DNA of 64,000 nucleotides from Paracidovorax citrulli (GCF_900100305.1 NZ_FNEY01000003.1:167674-231673); one strand, 5' to 3'; positions 8,368-18,537 are shown, counted from the stretch's first letter. A program made the numbers and translations. The notes: a model not told the origin generated them from the letters alone.

Positions 8368-9874
8368 TTGCCACCTGCAGCCGCCGGGCGGCCCAGCCGC
8401 GCAGCAGGCGGGGCAGCACCAGCACGGCGACCACGATCACGATCAGCGCGAGGGACATCGGCCGCGTCACGAACACCGACCAGTTGCCCTCGCCGATCGA
8501 GATCGCGTTGCGCATCTGCGCCTCGGCCAGCGGCCCGAGGATCATGCCGACCACCACGGGCGCGGTGGGGAAGTCGAAGCGGCGCATCATCACGCCCAGC
8601 AGGCCGATGCCGTAGAGCAGGAACAGGTCGAACGCGCTCTGGCGCATGCCGTAGGCCCCCACCGTGGCGAAGATCAGGATGCCAGCATAGAGCTGCGGCT
8701 TCGGGATCTTGAGCAGCTTCACCCACAGGCCCACCATGGGCAGGTTGAGCACCAGCAGCATCACGTTGCCGATGTAGAGCGAGGCGATCAGCGCCCACAC
8801 CAGCGCGGCCGAACTGGAGAACAGCTGCGGGCCGGGGTTGATGCCGTAGTTCTGGAACGCGCCCAGCAGCACCGCGGTGGTGTTGGAGGTGGGAATGCCC
8901 AGCGTGAGCAGCGGGATCAGCGCGGCCGTGACGGTGGCGTTGTTCGCGGCCTCGGGGCCGGCCACGCCCTCGATGGCGCCCTTCGTGCCGAATTCCTCGC
9001 GGTCCGCGCCCTTGGCGAGTTTCTTCTCGGTCGCATAGCTGAGGAAGGTCGGAATCTCGGTGCCGCCCGCGGGAATGCAGCCGAACGGCGTGCCCAGCAG
9101 CGTACCGCGCAGCCATGCGGGCACGGAGCGCTTCCAGTCGCGCGCCGTCATGTGGACCCGGCCCATGGGGTTGCGGGTATCCACCTGGCGGCCCTCGTAC
9201 ATGGCGGCATACAGTACCTCGGCCACCGCGAACAGGCCTACGGCCACCAGCACGATGTCGACGCCGTCCAGCAATTCGGGCTGGCCCAGCGTATAGCGCG
9301 CCGCGCCGGAAATCTGGTCCATGCCCACGCAGCCCAGCGCGAGGCCCAGGAACAGCGCGGTGAGCCCCCGCACCGTGCTCTGGCCGAGCACCGCGCTCAC
9401 CGTGGTGAAGGCCAGCACCATCAGCATGAAGTATTCGGGCGGCCCGAGCTTGACGGCGAATTCGGCCACGGACGGCGCGAAGAGCGTGACCACCACGGTG
9501 GCGATGGTGCCGGCGACGAACGAGCCGATGGCCGACGTGGCCAGGGCCGCGCCCGCGCGCCCGCTCTTGGCCATCTTGTTGCCCTCCATCGCCGTGACCA
9601 TGCTGGCCGTTTCACCGGGCGTGTTCAGCAGGATGGAGGTGGTCGATCCACCGTACATGGCGCCGTAGTAGATGCCGGCGAAGAAGATCATGGAGGCCGT
9701 CACCTCCACCTTGGCGGTGATGGGCAGCAGCATGGCCACCGCCACGGCGGGCCCGATGCCGGGCAGCACGCCCACGGCCGTGCCGAGCGCGCAGCCCACC
9801 AGCGCCCACAGCAGGTTGGCGGGCGTGGCCGCCGTCGCGAAGCCCTGCAGCAGGGCGTTGAAAATTTCCATCAT
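8360..9874 (-). CDS. tctA: Tripartite tricarboxylate transporter, large permease TctA
   Basis: A 504-residue membrane protein with about a dozen hydrophobic helices, the large permease of the TctABC secondary transporter for citrate-like carboxylates. The family signature is [19 protein letters not shown] near residue 40, and the [22 protein letters not shown] block follows it. A second repeat of the fold has [22 protein letters not shown]. The start is the ATG at 9874, overlapping the tctB stop as TGATG, which implies translational coupling. The stop codon lies inside a repeated intergenic element. Operon order on the minus strand is tctC, tctB, tctA. Confidence 0.94.
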   Translation of the reverse strand: MMEIFNALLQGFATAATPANLLWALVGCALGTAVGVLPGIGPAVAVAMLLPITAKVEVTASMIFFAGIYYGAMYGGSTTSILLNTPGETASMVTAMEGNKMAKSGRAGAALATSAIGSFVAGTIATVVVTLFAPSVAEFAVKLGPPEYFMLMVLAFTTVSAVLGQSTVRGLTALFLGLALGCVGMDQISGAARYTLGQPELLDGVDIVLVAVGLFAVAEVLYAAMYEGRQVDTRNPMGRVHMTARDWKRSVPAWLRGTLLGTPFGCIPAGGTEIPTFLSYATEKKLAKGADREEFGTKGAIEGVAGPEAANNATVTAALIPLLTLGIPTSNTTAVLLGAFQNYGINPGPQLFSSSAALVWALIASLYIGNVMLLVLNLPMVGLWVKLLKIPKPQLYAGILIFATVGAYGMRQSAFDLFLLYGIGLLGVMMRRFDFPTAPVVVGMILGPLAEAQMRNAISIGEGNWSVFVTRPMSLALIVIVVAVLVLPRLLRGWAARRLQVATP

Positions 9875-10431
9875 CACAGCCACCCCGTTTGCGTGAGCCC
9901 CGGCAGGTTGATCGCCAGGAATTGCGTGAAAGCCCAGAACACCGGCGCGGAAATGGCCAGGCCGGTGAACACGTCCACGGCCCAGGTGCGCGCGGCGCCG
10001 GCGGCCGGCTGGCGGCCCGCGCGGCGCAGGCCCTGCACGGCCAGCACGTAGCAGATCGTGCAGCTCACGATGAAGCCCACCGTGCCGATGAGCGCGGCAT
10101 TGAGCAGCAGCCCGGCCGACACCCAGACGAAGGCCTGCCTGTCGGCCCGTGCCGCGCCGCCGGGCGCGCCCAGGGAGCGGAAGCCGCCGGAAGCCGCCTC
10201 CCACAGCAGGAAACCGCCGCAGACGGCGAGCACCGCCGCGACCAGCCAGGGCAGGAAGTTCGGACCCACGCCGCCGTAACCGGCGTCGCCGGGGATCTGC
10301 AGGGCGCCCGCGGCGAGCGCTGCCGCGACGAGCAGCACGCCGCCGCCCACGATGGTCTGCGCGCGCCGGGAAGGGACGGCGCCCTCGTCGCTGTCGGCAT
10401 CCGCCGCGGAAGGTGCAAGAGGCTCTGACAT
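9874..10431 (-). CDS. tctB: Tripartite tricarboxylate transporter, small permease TctB
   Basis: A 185-residue small subunit of the TctABC carboxylate transporter. It has an N-terminal hydrophilic stretch and four hydrophobic helices (about 26-45, 58-77, 99-120 and 150-175), matching TctB topology. The ATG at 10431 follows a CGAGGA Shine-Dalgarno; a longer in-frame start at 10491 lacks homology-like sequence. The stop overlaps the tctA start (TGATG). A short hairpin lies between tctC and this gene. Confidence 0.9.
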   Translation of the reverse strand: MSEPLAPSAADADSDEGAVPSRRAQTIVGGGVLLVAAALAAGALQIPGDAGYGGVGPNFLPWLVAAVLAVCGGFLLWEAASGGFRSLGAPGGAARADRQAFVWVSAGLLLNAALIGTVGFIVSCTICYVLAVQGLRRAGRQPAAGAARTWAVDVFTGLAISAPVFWAFTQFLAINLPGLTQTGWL

Positions 10432-10525
10432 GATGGGTGTCCTCGGGATATCGGCCATGGCGCGCGGGCACGCGCCAACCGGCCGTGCCACGCGGTACGG
10501 AAAAAAAAGGGAAACTCGGGAAGCA

Positions 10526-10546
10526 CGGCGGGCATGGCGCCCGCCG
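10526..10546 (-). terminator. Hairpin between tctC and tctB, possible attenuator or mRNA stabiliser
   Basis: A perfect 8-bp stem (CGGCGGGC / GCCCGCCG) with a 5-nt loop begins 5 nt after the tctC stop. On the minus strand a run of eight or more T residues follows about 18 nt later. The T-run is too far away for a classical terminator, so partial termination or protection of the tctC message, giving more binding protein than permease, is the likelier reading. Confidence 0.45.
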
Positions 10547-10551
10547 CGGGG

Positions 10552-11511
10552 TCAGACCATGCCGGCCTTGACCATGGTGGCGCGCATGCTGGCGAACTCG
10601 GCATCCACGAAGGCGCCGAATTCGTCGCCCGCGAGCCAGGCGGCGGTCCAGTCGTTCTTCTCCATGGATTCGGCCCAGCTCTTGCTCTTCGTCGCCTGGG
10701 CCACCATGTCGATGAGTGCCTTGCGCTGCGGCGCGGAGATGCCCGGAGGCGCATAGACGCCGCGCCAGTTGCCGATCTCCACGTTGATGCCCTGCTCCCT
10801 GAGCGTCGGCACGCTCGAGCCCTTCAGGCGCTGGCCCGACGTGACGGCCACCGGCACCATCTTCTTGGTGTTGATGTACTCGGCCATCTCGCTGAAGCCG
10901 CCGCCGCCGATGGTGACGTTGCCGCCCAGGATGGCCGCGACGGATTCACCGCCTCCACGAAACGCCACGTAGTTGATCTTGGCCGGGTCCACGCCCACTT
11001 CGCGCGCGATCATGGCCGCCGCGATGTGCTCGGTGGAGCCGCGCGAGCCGCCGCCCCACTTCACGCTGCCCGGGTCCTTCTTGAGCTGGTCGATCACCTC
11101 GGCCATCGACTTGAACGGCGAATTGGCGGGCAGCACGAACACGTTGTACTCGCTCGTCAGGCGCGCGATCGGGGTGGCCTGCGAGAGGTTGACCGGCGGC
11201 TTGCCGGTGATGATGCCGCCCACCATGACCGAGCCCATCACCATCAGGGCGTTCGGGTCGCCCTTGGCGGAATTGACGAATTGCGCGAGGCCGATGGCAC
11301 CGGCCGCGCCGCCCTTGTTGTCGTAGGTGACGGACGAGGCCACGCCCGCGTCCTGCATCGCCTTGCCGAGCGCCCGGCCGGTGGTGTCCCAGCCGCCGCC
11401 GGGGTTGGCGGGCAGCAGCATCTTGATCGCGGCCGCGGCCCGGGCCGAGAGCGGCAGCGCACCGGCGGCCGCGAGGGCTGCCAGGGACTTGAGGAAGGTA
11501 TCGCGACGCAT
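10552..11511 (-). CDS. tctC: Tripartite tricarboxylate transporter substrate-binding protein (Bug family)
   Basis: A 319-residue periplasmic binding protein of the Bug/TctC family. A Sec signal peptide (about 1-26, [19 protein letters not shown]) precedes a two-lobed domain. Family hallmarks are the [20 protein letters not shown] loop that binds a carboxylate, [19 protein letters not shown], and [18 protein letters not shown]. The ATG at 11511 has a GGAGAC Shine-Dalgarno. It heads the tctCBA operon. A two-component system is encoded divergently across a 129-bp gap and probably regulates it. The substrate (citrate or another carboxylate) cannot be read from the sequence. Confidence 0.93.
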   Translation of the reverse strand: MRRDTFLKSLAALAAAGALPLSARAAAAIKMLLPANPGGGWDTTGRALGKAMQDAGVASSVTYDNKGGAAGAIGLAQFVNSAKGDPNALMVMGSVMVGGIITGKPPVNLSQATPIARLTSEYNVFVLPANSPFKSMAEVIDQLKKDPGSVKWGGGSRGSTEHIAAAMIAREVGVDPAKINYVAFRGGGESVAAILGGNVTIGGGGFSEMAEYINTKKMVPVAVTSGQRLKGSSVPTLREQGINVEIGNWRGVYAPPGISAPQRKALIDMVAQATKSKSWAESMEKNDWTAAWLAGDEFGAFVDAEFASMRATMVKAGMV

Positions 11512-11640
11512 GGTTCTTGTCTCCTTGTGGTATGGCGAACGGGGCCGATGATGCGCCCGCTTCCTGTCAAACGGCTGTCCGCCGACTCAGGGAAAACACC
11601 CATGGGGGCCACGGGCGTGCCCGGTGCTATGGTGCCGCGC

Positions 11641-12327
11641 ATGCAATTGCTTCTCGTGGAAGACGACCCCGCCATGCAGGCCACGCTGCAGCGTTCGCTC
11701 GCGCGCCGCGGCATGGAGGTGACCGCCCTCGGTGACGGCCGGGCCGCGCTGGCGCAGTGGGCGTCGCGCCCGCCCGATGCCGTGGTGCTGGACCTGACGC
11801 TGCCCGGGCTGGACGGCCTGCAGGTGCTGCAGCAGGCGCGCGCCCGGGGCCTGCGCACGCCGGTGCTGCTGCTCACCGCCCGGGGCACCGTGGGCGACCG
11901 GGTGCTGGGGCTCAATGCCGGCGCCGACGACTACCTGCCCAAGCCGTTCGACCTGGACGAACTGGAGGCGCGCCTGCGTGCGCTGGTGCGCCGGCTGGGC
12001 GACCTGTCGGAAGCGCGGCCGCCGGCGCCCTCCACCGTGTCCATCGGAGCGATCCGCTACGAGAAGGACAGCGGCGCCATCTACCGCGACGGCGAGGTGA
12101 TGGAGCTGACGCCGCGCGAGTTGGCCCTCATGCACGCCCTGCTCGCCCAGCCGGGCCACGCCGTGGCCAAGGAGCGGCTGTACGAGCTGGTGTTCCCGGG
12201 GCAGCTGGACGTGCAGTACGAGGCCATCGAGGTGGTGGTGTACCGGCTGCGCAAGAAGCTGGCCGGCACCGGGCTCACGCTCATGACGCTGCGCGGGCTG
12301 GGCTACCTGCTCAAGGCGGATGCATGA
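11641..12327 (+). CDS. tctD: Response regulator, TctD-like (OmpR family)
   Basis: A 228-residue response regulator with a receiver domain (acidic E7/D8/D9, phospho-acceptor in AVVLDLTLPG near residue 50, K in YLPKPF near residue 101). An OmpR-type winged helix follows, ending RGLGYLLKADA. The ATG at 11641 starts exactly at the receiver domain. It overlaps the kinase gene by 8 nt and lies divergent from tctCBA, the arrangement of TctDE systems that activate carboxylate uptake. The gene symbol is assigned by context. Confidence 0.88.
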   Translation: MQLLLVEDDPAMQATLQRSLARRGMEVTALGDGRAALAQWASRPPDAVVLDLTLPGLDGLQVLQQARARGLRTPVLLLTARGTVGDRVLGLNAGADDYLPKPFDLDELEARLRALVRRLGDLSEARPPAPSTVSIGAIRYEKDSGAIYRDGEVMELTPRELALMHALLAQPGHAVAKERLYELVFPGQLDVQYEAIEVVVYRLRKKLAGTGLTLMTLRGLGYLLKADA

Positions 12328-13807
12328 GCGCCGCCCGGAGGGCGGCGCCGTGAGCGGCGCAGCGGGCCGAGCGCAGTCGCTGCGGCGGCGCCTGCTGCTG
12401 GGCATCCTGGTGCCGGTGGCGCTGTTCATCGCCTACAACACGGCCAGCCTGTACCGCCAGACGCTGTCGGCCCTGCACACCGCCTACGACCGGACGCTGC
12501 TGGCGTCCGCCAAATCGATCAGCGAGCAGATCGACGTGGCGGGCTACGACGGCAGCGCCCGGCTGCGCGCCACGGTGCCCTACTCCGCGCTGGAAGCCTT
12601 CGAGGCGGACAACCAGAGCCGCATGTTCTACCGGGTCTCCGACCTGCAGGGCGGGCTGGTGTCGGGCTTCGCCGAGCTGCCCTTCTGGCATGGGCGCATT
12701 CCCGCCCGGCCGCCCTATGCCGCGCTGGTGGACTTCTACGACGACGAGTTCCGCGGCCAGCCGGTGCGCGTCGCCGTGCTGCTGCAGCCGGTCGCCAGCC
12801 ACACCGGCCGGGGCATGGCGGTCATCCAGGTCGCGGAGACGCTGGAGCTGCGCCGCACCCTCGCGCTGCAGATCCTGCAAACCACGCTGGCGCGGCAGGC
12901 GCTGCTCGCGCTGGTCATCGCGCTCATCGTGGGTTTCGTGGTGCAGTCGGCGGTGCGGCCCGTGCGCCGGCTCAGCGAGCAATTGCAGACCCGTCCGGAG
13001 GAAGACCTGCGCCCCATCGCGGCCCCGGGCACGCCGCGCGAGCTGCAGCCGCTGGTGGACGCCATGAACCACGTCATGGGCCGCCTCGCGCACCTGCTGA
13101 CGCACCAGAAGCGCTTCGTGCGCGACGCCTCCCACCAGTTGCGCACGCCCCTGGCCGTGCTGAAGGTGCAGGTGCAGTCGGCGCTGCGCGGCGACGTGCC
13201 GCCCCAGCAGGCCCTGCACGAGATCCTCGACACCGTGGACCGGGCCACGCAGCTCGCCAACCAGATGCTGGCGCTCGCGAAAGTGGAGCAGTTGCGCCAG
13301 CAGAGCGCGCCCCCCGTGACCCGCCTGGACGACGAGTTGCGCGCCATCGCGCTCGAGCTCTCGCCCCTGATCGCGCAGCGCGACCTGGATTTCGGCATCC
13401 ATACCGATCCCGCGCCCGTGCAGGCCCACGAGTGGATGCTGCGCGAGCTGGCCCGCAACCTCCTGCACAACGCGATCCGGCACACGCCGGTTTCGGGGGT
13501 GCTGTCCGTGGAGCTGGTGACGGACGGGTGGCACGCGGCGCTGACGTTTTCCGACAGCGGCCCGGGCATCGACGCCGAACTCGCGCAGCGCCTGTTCCAG
13601 CCTTTTTCCGCGGGCGACGTGCGGACCGGCTCCGGGCTGGGGCTGGCCATCTGCCAGGAAATCGTGCGGGCGCTGGGCGGGCAGATCGAACTGGCCAATC
13701 GCATGGAAGGCAGCCGCGTGGCCGGACTCGATGCCGTGGTGAGACTGCCGCTGGCGCGGGACGGCCACGATCCTGGAGGCACGCAGCGCAGGCAGCCGGT
13801 GCCGTGA
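12320..13807 (+). CDS. tctE: Sensor histidine kinase, TctE-like
   Basis: A 495-residue membrane sensor kinase. One N-terminal helix (about 26-46) leads into a periplasmic TctE/DUF sensor domain (about 50-185, with the AFEADNQSRMFYRVSD block). A second helix (about 192-213) precedes HAMP/HisKA with the phospho-acceptor H272 in VRDASHQLRTPL. The ATPase domain carries the N-box LARNLLHNAIRHTP and the glycine boxes DSGPGID and GSGLGLAICQEI. A GTG at 12350 is an alternative start. It overlaps the upstream regulator gene, so the two are translated together. The likely signal is an extracellular carboxylate (inference from tctCBA). Confidence 0.9.
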   Translation: MHERRPEGGAVSGAAGRAQSLRRRLLLGILVPVALFIAYNTASLYRQTLSALHTAYDRTLLASAKSISEQIDVAGYDGSARLRATVPYSALEAFEADNQSRMFYRVSDLQGGLVSGFAELPFWHGRIPARPPYAALVDFYDDEFRGQPVRVAVLLQPVASHTGRGMAVIQVAETLELRRTLALQILQTTLARQALLALVIALIVGFVVQSAVRPVRRLSEQLQTRPEEDLRPIAAPGTPRELQPLVDAMNHVMGRLAHLLTHQKRFVRDASHQLRTPLAVLKVQVQSALRGDVPPQQALHEILDTVDRATQLANQMLALAKVEQLRQQSAPPVTRLDDELRAIALELSPLIAQRDLDFGIHTDPAPVQAHEWMLRELARNLLHNAIRHTPVSGVLSVELVTDGWHAALTFSDSGPGIDAELAQRLFQPFSAGDVRTGSGLGLAICQEIVRALGGQIELANRMEGSRVAGLDAVVRLPLARDGHDPGGTQRRQPVP

Positions 13808-13998
13808 TGGATACCCGCGGTGCACGGCTGGCAGCGCCCGCCTTGCGCCCCGCGACCTGCTCCGGAGCACCATCCCGAGGCACATGCCCGCTCCGCCTCC
13901 ACCGCCTGCCGGCTGCACCCCAGCGGGCGAAAACCCGCGCGCCAGCGTAGGATGCGCTCCGCCCCGGCGCAAGCCAGCGCCTGCATTCCCGCTCCGCC

Positions 13999-14595
13999 AT
14001 GCCAAGACACACCGAAACCGACGCCCCCGCCCACCATCCCGGGCGCCCCGCCCCGCGCGACTGCAAGGAGCTGTTTTGGTCCTTCACCTGGCTGGCCCTG
14101 CAGGGATTCGGCGGTGTCCTCGCCGTGGTGCAGCGCGAACTGGTGGACCGCAAGGGCTGGCTGACGAACGAGGAGTTCATCGAGGACTGGGCCGTGGCAC
14201 AGATCCTCCCGGGGCCCAACGTGGTGAACCTCGCCGTGATGGTGGGCGACCGCTACTTCGGCTGGCGCGGCGCGCTGTCGGCCCTGGCGGGCATGCTGCT
14301 GCTGCCCCTGCTGGTGCTGCTGTGCCTGGCGGTGGCGTATGCGCGGTTTTCCGCCCACCCGGCCGTGGCGGGCGCCCTGCGCGGCATGGGCGCCGTGGCC
14401 GCCGGCCTGGTGGCCGGCGTGGCCCTGCGCATGGCGGTGGCGCTGCGCACGCACCCGCTCGGCGCCGCGGGAAGCACCGTGCTCGCCGCGCTGACGTTCG
14501 TGGCCATGGCGGTGCTGCAGTGGCCGCTGGCCGCGGTGCTGCTGGCGATCGGCGGCACGGCCTGCGCGGCGACCTGGCGGAAGCTGCCCGCATGA
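13999..14595 (+). CDS. Chromate transporter, first half-size subunit
   Basis: A 198-residue CHR-family membrane protein. It has the N-terminal CHR motif around residues 27-75: FWSFTWLALQGFGGV, then GWLTNEEFIEDWAVAQILPG and PNVVNLAVMVG. About five or six hydrophobic helices follow. Half-size CHR proteins work in pairs as antiparallel dimers, and the second half is encoded immediately downstream with an ATGA overlap. The family exports chromate or, in some members, moves sulfate; the substrate cannot be fixed from sequence. No regulator of the ChrB type is adjacent. Confidence 0.88.
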   Translation: MPRHTETDAPAHHPGRPAPRDCKELFWSFTWLALQGFGGVLAVVQRELVDRKGWLTNEEFIEDWAVAQILPGPNVVNLAVMVGDRYFGWRGALSALAGMLLLPLLVLLCLAVAYARFSAHPAVAGALRGMGAVAAGLVAGVALRMAVALRTHPLGAAGSTVLAALTFVAMAVLQWPLAAVLLAIGGTACAATWRKLPA

Positions 14596-15176
14596 CGCCC
14601 GGCGCCACCCTGGCGCTGCAGCCGGCCGACTGGCTGCACCTGTTCTCGTACTACCTCTCGCTGTCCCTGCTGACCGTGGGCGGTGCCATCGCCACCGCCC
14701 CGGACATGCATCGCTTCCTCGTGGACCGGCACGCCTGGCTGACCGATCCGCAGTTCAACGCCTCCATCGCCATCGCCCAGGCAGCGCCCGGCCCGAACGT
14801 GCTGTTCATCGGGCTGCTGGGCTGGAACGTGGGACTCAACGCGGGCGGCTGGGCCCTGGGCCTGCTCGGGATGGTGCTCTGCCTCGTGGGCGTCATGCTG
14901 CCCAGCAGCCTGCTCACCTGGGCCGCCGCGCGCTGGGCACACCGCCACCGCGGCATGCGGGCCGTGCGCGCCTTCAAGCAGGGCATGACGCCGGTCGTGC
15001 TGGGCCTGCTGCTGGCCACCGCCTTCGTGCTCTGCAGCGCGCACGGCGGTATCGCGCAGAGCTGGCGGCTGTGGATCGTCTCGGCGGCGTGCATGCTGCT
15101 GGTCTGGCGCACGCGCATCCACCTGCTGTGGCTGCTGGGCGCGGGCGCCGTGCTCGGGGCGCTGGGCTGGATCTGA
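14592..15176 (+). CDS. Chromate transporter, second half-size subunit
   Basis: A 194-residue CHR-family half transporter. The motif LSLLTVGGAIATAPDM with WLTDPQFNASIAIAQAAPGPN matches the N-terminal CHR signature in a diverged form, followed by about five helices. The ATG at 14592 overlaps the upstream stop (ATGA), showing translational coupling with the other half. Together they should form a two-gene CHR transporter. Confidence 0.88.
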   Translation: MTPGATLALQPADWLHLFSYYLSLSLLTVGGAIATAPDMHRFLVDRHAWLTDPQFNASIAIAQAAPGPNVLFIGLLGWNVGLNAGGWALGLLGMVLCLVGVMLPSSLLTWAAARWAHRHRGMRAVRAFKQGMTPVVLGLLLATAFVLCSAHGGIAQSWRLWIVSAACMLLVWRTRIHLLWLLGAGAVLGALGWI

Positions 15177-15270
15177 CAGGTTCTTACAACTGCGCGGCCC
15201 GGGAGCCGTGCGGCGCCGCAACAATGGTCCGGAAGCCCGCCTTTCCCAACCAATCCAGGAGACTCCACCC

Positions 15271-16248
15271 ATGCAATCACGCCCCCTCGGCCGCTCCGGC
15301 CTGCAGGTTTCCCCGCTGTGCTTCGGCGGCAATGTGTTCGGCTGGACGGTGGACGAGCCGACCACGTTCTCGCTGATCGACGCGTGGCTGGACGCGGGCT
15401 TCAACTTCATCGACACGGCCGATGTCTATTCGCGCTGGAACCCGGGTCACATGGGGGGCGAATCCGAAGCCCTGATCGGCCAGTGGCTCAAGCGCACCGG
15501 CAAGCGGGACAGGATCGTGCTCGCCACCAAGGTGGGCAAGGACATGGGCGACGGCAGGGTCGGCCTGAAGCCGGACTACATCCGCCGCGCGGTCGAGGAT
15601 TCGCTGCGCCGCCTGCACACGGACTACATCGACCTCTACCAGTCGCACGACGACGATCCCTCCACGCCGCTCGAGGACACGCTGGGCACCTATGCCGACC
15701 TGATCCGCGAAGGCAAGGTGCGCGCCATCGGCGCATCCAACCACACGGCCGCCCGCCTGTCGGAAGCGCTCGCCACCAGCGCGCGGCTGGGCCTGCCGCG
15801 CTATGAATCGCTGCAGCCGCTCTACAACCTGTACGACCGCGCGGTGTTCGAAGATGAATTGCAGCCGCTGTGCCTGGAGCAGCAGGTGGGCGTCATCAAT
15901 TTCTACGCCCTGGCCGCCGGCTTCCTCACAGGCAAGTACCGCAGCGAAGCCGACGCGTCCAAAAGCGCGCGCGGCGCCAAGACGGTGGAGAAATACCTCA
16001 ATCCGCGCGGCCTGCGCATCCTGGCCGAGCTCGACGAGGTGGCCGAGCGTTACGAGGCCACGCCCGGCCAGGTCGCCATCGCATGGCAGATGGCCCAGCC
16101 CGCCATCACCGCGCCGATCGCCAGCGCGACCTCGCTGGAGCAGCTGCAGGACCTGGTGCGCGCCGCGCACCTGCAGCTCGACGCCGACGCACTGGAAGCG
16201 CTGAGCCAGGCCAGCGAGGAATCCCCCGACGAGGCTCGGCCCCTTTAA
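15271..16248 (+). CDS. Aldo/keto reductase
   Basis: A 325-residue NADPH-dependent aldo/keto reductase with a TIM-barrel fold. The catalytic tetrad reads as D48 (FIDTADVYS), Y53, K87 (LATKVGKD) and H126 (DLYQSHDDD), all in the expected order and spacing. The C-terminal nucleotide-binding part includes the SATSLEQLQDLV segment. The ATG at 15271 follows a CAGGAGAC Shine-Dalgarno. The substrate is unknown. Its TAA stop overlaps the stop codon of the convergent sirtuin gene. Confidence 0.92.
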   Translation: MQSRPLGRSGLQVSPLCFGGNVFGWTVDEPTTFSLIDAWLDAGFNFIDTADVYSRWNPGHMGGESEALIGQWLKRTGKRDRIVLATKVGKDMGDGRVGLKPDYIRRAVEDSLRRLHTDYIDLYQSHDDDPSTPLEDTLGTYADLIREGKVRAIGASNHTAARLSEALATSARLGLPRYESLQPLYNLYDRAVFEDELQPLCLEQQVGVINFYALAAGFLTGKYRSEADASKSARGAKTVEKYLNPRGLRILAELDEVAERYEATPGQVAIAWQMAQPAITAPIASATSLEQLQDLVRAAHLQLDADALEALSQASEESPDEARPL

Positions 16249-16982
16249 CCGGCCAGGACGAAGGGCAGCACCCGCGCCGCCGTGCCGGGCACCAGCAGGT
16301 CCGCCACGCCGTCGAGCGCGCTGGGTTCCGGATTGACGATGGCCACGCGCGCGCCGGCCCGGTGCGCGGTATGCGCCAGGCCGGCGGCGGGATAGACGAC
16401 GCCGGCGGTCCCCACGGACAGCATCAGGTCGCACTCGTGGGCAGCGTCCTGCGCCTGCTCCAGCAACCGTGCCGGAAGTTCCTCGCCGAACCAGACCACG
16501 GCCGGCCGCAGGAGATTGCCGCAGGTGGCGCAGGTGGGCGGGCAGCCCGGCACGGCAGCATCGGCATCGCAGCAGGGCAGCGGCGCATCCAGCCAGCGGT
16601 TGGCGCGCAGGTCGCCGTGCAGGCAGAGCACCCCCTCGCTGCCGGCCATCTGGTGCAGGCCGTCCACGTTCTGCGTCGCGACCGTCAGCCGCTCAGGGTG
16701 GCGACGCGCGAAATCCGCCAGCGCACGGTGGCCGGCGTTGGGCTGCACCGCAGCCAGCTGGGCCCGGCGGTGTTCGTACCACGTCCACACCGTGCCGGGA
16801 CGGGCGCGGAAGCCTTCCTCGCTGGCCATCTCCTCCGGGCGGAACTTCGCCCAGTGGCCCGTATGGGCATCGCGGAAGGTGGGCACCCCGGATTCCGCGC
16901 TCATCCCGGCGCCGGTCAGCACCAGGATGCGCTGCGCCCCGGCCACCCAGGACCGCAGGCGTTCCATGGCCTCCTGCGTCAC
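16245..16982 (-). CDS. cobB: SIR2-family NAD-dependent deacylase (class III type)
   Basis: A 245-residue sirtuin. NAD-binding motifs GAGMSAESGVPTFR (24-37) and TQNVDGLH (103-110) and catalytic H122 (LHGDL) are all present. A cysteine cluster (C137, C138, then CPPTCATC) would hold the zinc. Y69 and R72 form the YxxR pair that in class III sirtuins such as E. coli CobB and SIRT5 recognises succinyl- or malonyl-lysine, so desuccinylase activity is plausible. It starts 3 nt after rlmB, and its stop overlaps the aldo/keto reductase stop on the other strand. Confidence 0.9.
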   Translation of the reverse strand: MTQEAMERLRSWVAGAQRILVLTGAGMSAESGVPTFRDAHTGHWAKFRPEEMASEEGFRARPGTVWTWYEHRRAQLAAVQPNAGHRALADFARRHPERLTVATQNVDGLHQMAGSEGVLCLHGDLRANRWLDAPLPCCDADAAVPGCPPTCATCGNLLRPAVVWFGEELPARLLEQAQDAAHECDLMLSVGTAGVVYPAAGLAHTAHRAGARVAIVNPEPSALDGVADLLVPGTAARVLPFVLAG

Positions 16983-16985
16983 GGA

Positions 16986-17738
16986 TCAGCCCCCGCGCTG
17001 GCGCAGCGCCTCGTAGAGGCACACGCCGCTGGCCACCGACACGTTCAAGCTTTCCACCGCTCCCCGCATCGGGATGGAAACCAGCTCGTCGCAGGTCTTG
17101 CGCGTGAGCTGCCGCATGCCGGCCCCCTCGGCGCCCAGCACCAGCGCCACCGGGCCCTTCAGGTCCACTTCGTAGAGGGTGCGCGGGGCGTCGTCGCTGG
17201 TGCCGATGCACCAGATGTTGCGCTCCTTGAGCTCGCCCAGGGTGCGCGCGAGGTTGGTGACCATGAAGTACGGCATGGTCTCGGCCGCGCCGCTGGCCAC
17301 CTTGGCCACGGTGGCATTGATGCCCACGGCATGGTCCTTGGGCGCGATCACCGCGTGCGCGCCGGCACCGTCGGCCACGCGCAGGCAGGCGCCCAGGTTG
17401 TGCGGATCGGTCACGCCGTCGAGCACCAGCAGCAGCGGCTTCTCGACGCCGTCGGCCTCCAGCTGTTCGAGCAGCTCGTCGAGCGAATGGACCTGCGCGA
17501 CGGCTTCCACGCGGGCGGCCACGCCCTGGTGCCCGTGGCTGCCGGCGAGCTTGGCGATGCGCAGCGCATCGGCTTCGATGAGGCGCGCTCCCGCCTCCTT
17601 CGCGCGCTCGAGGAACTGGCGCATGCGCGCGTCGCGCCGCGTGGCCTCGTAGTAGATCTCGATGATGGATTGCGGCGCGGTCTTCAGGCGCACGCCCACG
17701 GCGTGGAAGCCGAATAGCACTTTGGGGCTGGAGGACAT
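16986..17738 (-). CDS. rlmB: 23S rRNA (guanosine-2'-O-)-methyltransferase RlmB
   Basis: A 250-residue SPOUT methyltransferase that methylates G2251 of 23S rRNA. An N-terminal substrate-binding domain (about 8-85, [12 protein letters not shown]) is followed by the trefoil-knot domain. The SPOUT motifs are [38 protein letters not shown] and [18 protein letters not shown]. Length is normal. The ATG at 17738 has a GGAGGA-like Shine-Dalgarno upstream. It is probably co-transcribed with the downstream sirtuin gene. Confidence 0.95.
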   Translation of the reverse strand: MSSSPKVLFGFHAVGVRLKTAPQSIIEIYYEATRRDARMRQFLERAKEAGARLIEADALRIAKLAGSHGHQGVAARVEAVAQVHSLDELLEQLEADGVEKPLLLVLDGVTDPHNLGACLRVADGAGAHAVIAPKDHAVGINATVAKVASGAAETMPYFMVTNLARTLGELKERNIWCIGTSDDAPRTLYEVDLKGPVALVLGAEGAGMRQLTRKTCDELVSIPMRGAVESLNVSVASGVCLYEALRQRGG

Positions 17739-17802
17739 GCGCGCGATTATCCGCCCGCCGGCGCCCCCTTCCCCTCCGGCAGCCGGAGAAGGCCGGGCCG
17801 CC

Positions 17803-18516
17803 TCAGGCGCCGGCCACCATCCGGCCTGCGTCGATGGTGATGCGCCGGTCGCACTGGGCCGCGATGCCGCGGTCGTGCGTGACGAGCAGCAGCGTGGTCC
17901 CCTGCTCGCGGTTCAGGTCGAACATCAGGCGCATGATCGTCTCGCCCGTCGCGAAGTCCAGGCTGCCCGTGGGCTCGTCGGCCAGCAGCACGTCCGGCTG
18001 CACCACGAAGGCCCGTGCCAGCGCCACGCGCTGCTGCTCGCCGCCCGACAGTACCTTCGGGTAGTGGCCCAGGCGCTGGCCCAGGCCGACGCGGCCCAGC
18101 ATCTCGGTGGCCAGCGGCCGGGCGTCGCGGCGCTGGGCCAGCTCCAGCGGCAGCATCACGTTCTCCAGCGCGGTCAGGTTGCCCAGCAGCTGGAAGCTCT
18201 GGAACACGAACCCCATGCGCCGCGCGCGCAGCGCGGCGCGGTCATCCTCGCCCAGCGCGAACAGGTCTTCGCCGGCCAGCCGCACGGTGCCGCGCGTGGG
18301 TGTGTCGAGCCCCGCGATGATCGACAGCAGCGTGCTCTTGCCCGAGCCCGAGGCGCCCACGATGGCCACGGTGTCCCTGGGAGCGATCCGGAAATCGATA
18401 TCCCGCAGAATGTCGAGCGTGCCGGTCGAATCCGTCACCGACTTGTGGACGTGCTCCACGGCGATGACCGGGGCGGCGATGGTGGTGGCCGGGGTGTCCG
18501 GCGGTGTTTCCGACAT
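17803..18516 (-). CDS. ABC transporter ATP-binding protein (YbbA/LolD-like)
   Basis: A 237-residue ABC ATPase of the MacB/LolD/YbbA type. It has Walker [10 protein letters not shown] near residue 51, the Q-loop in VFQSFQLL, the signature [14 protein letters not shown], Walker [13 protein letters not shown] and the switch His in LVTHDRG. It is divergent from the tesA-like esterase gene, the same arrangement as ybbA/tesA in E. coli. An FtsX-like permease would be expected downstream, but the next gene is rlmB, so the partner is missing here. Confidence 0.9.
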   Translation of the reverse strand: MSETPPDTPATTIAAPVIAVEHVHKSVTDSTGTLDILRDIDFRIAPRDTVAIVGASGSGKSTLLSIIAGLDTPTRGTVRLAGEDLFALGEDDRAALRARRMGFVFQSFQLLGNLTALENVMLPLELAQRRDARPLATEMLGRVGLGQRLGHYPKVLSGGEQQRVALARAFVVQPDVLLADEPTGSLDFATGETIMRLMFDLNREQGTTLLLVTHDRGIAAQCDRRITIDAGRMVAGA

Positions 18517-18537
18517 GAAAGGTGCTTTGTGGCAGTG

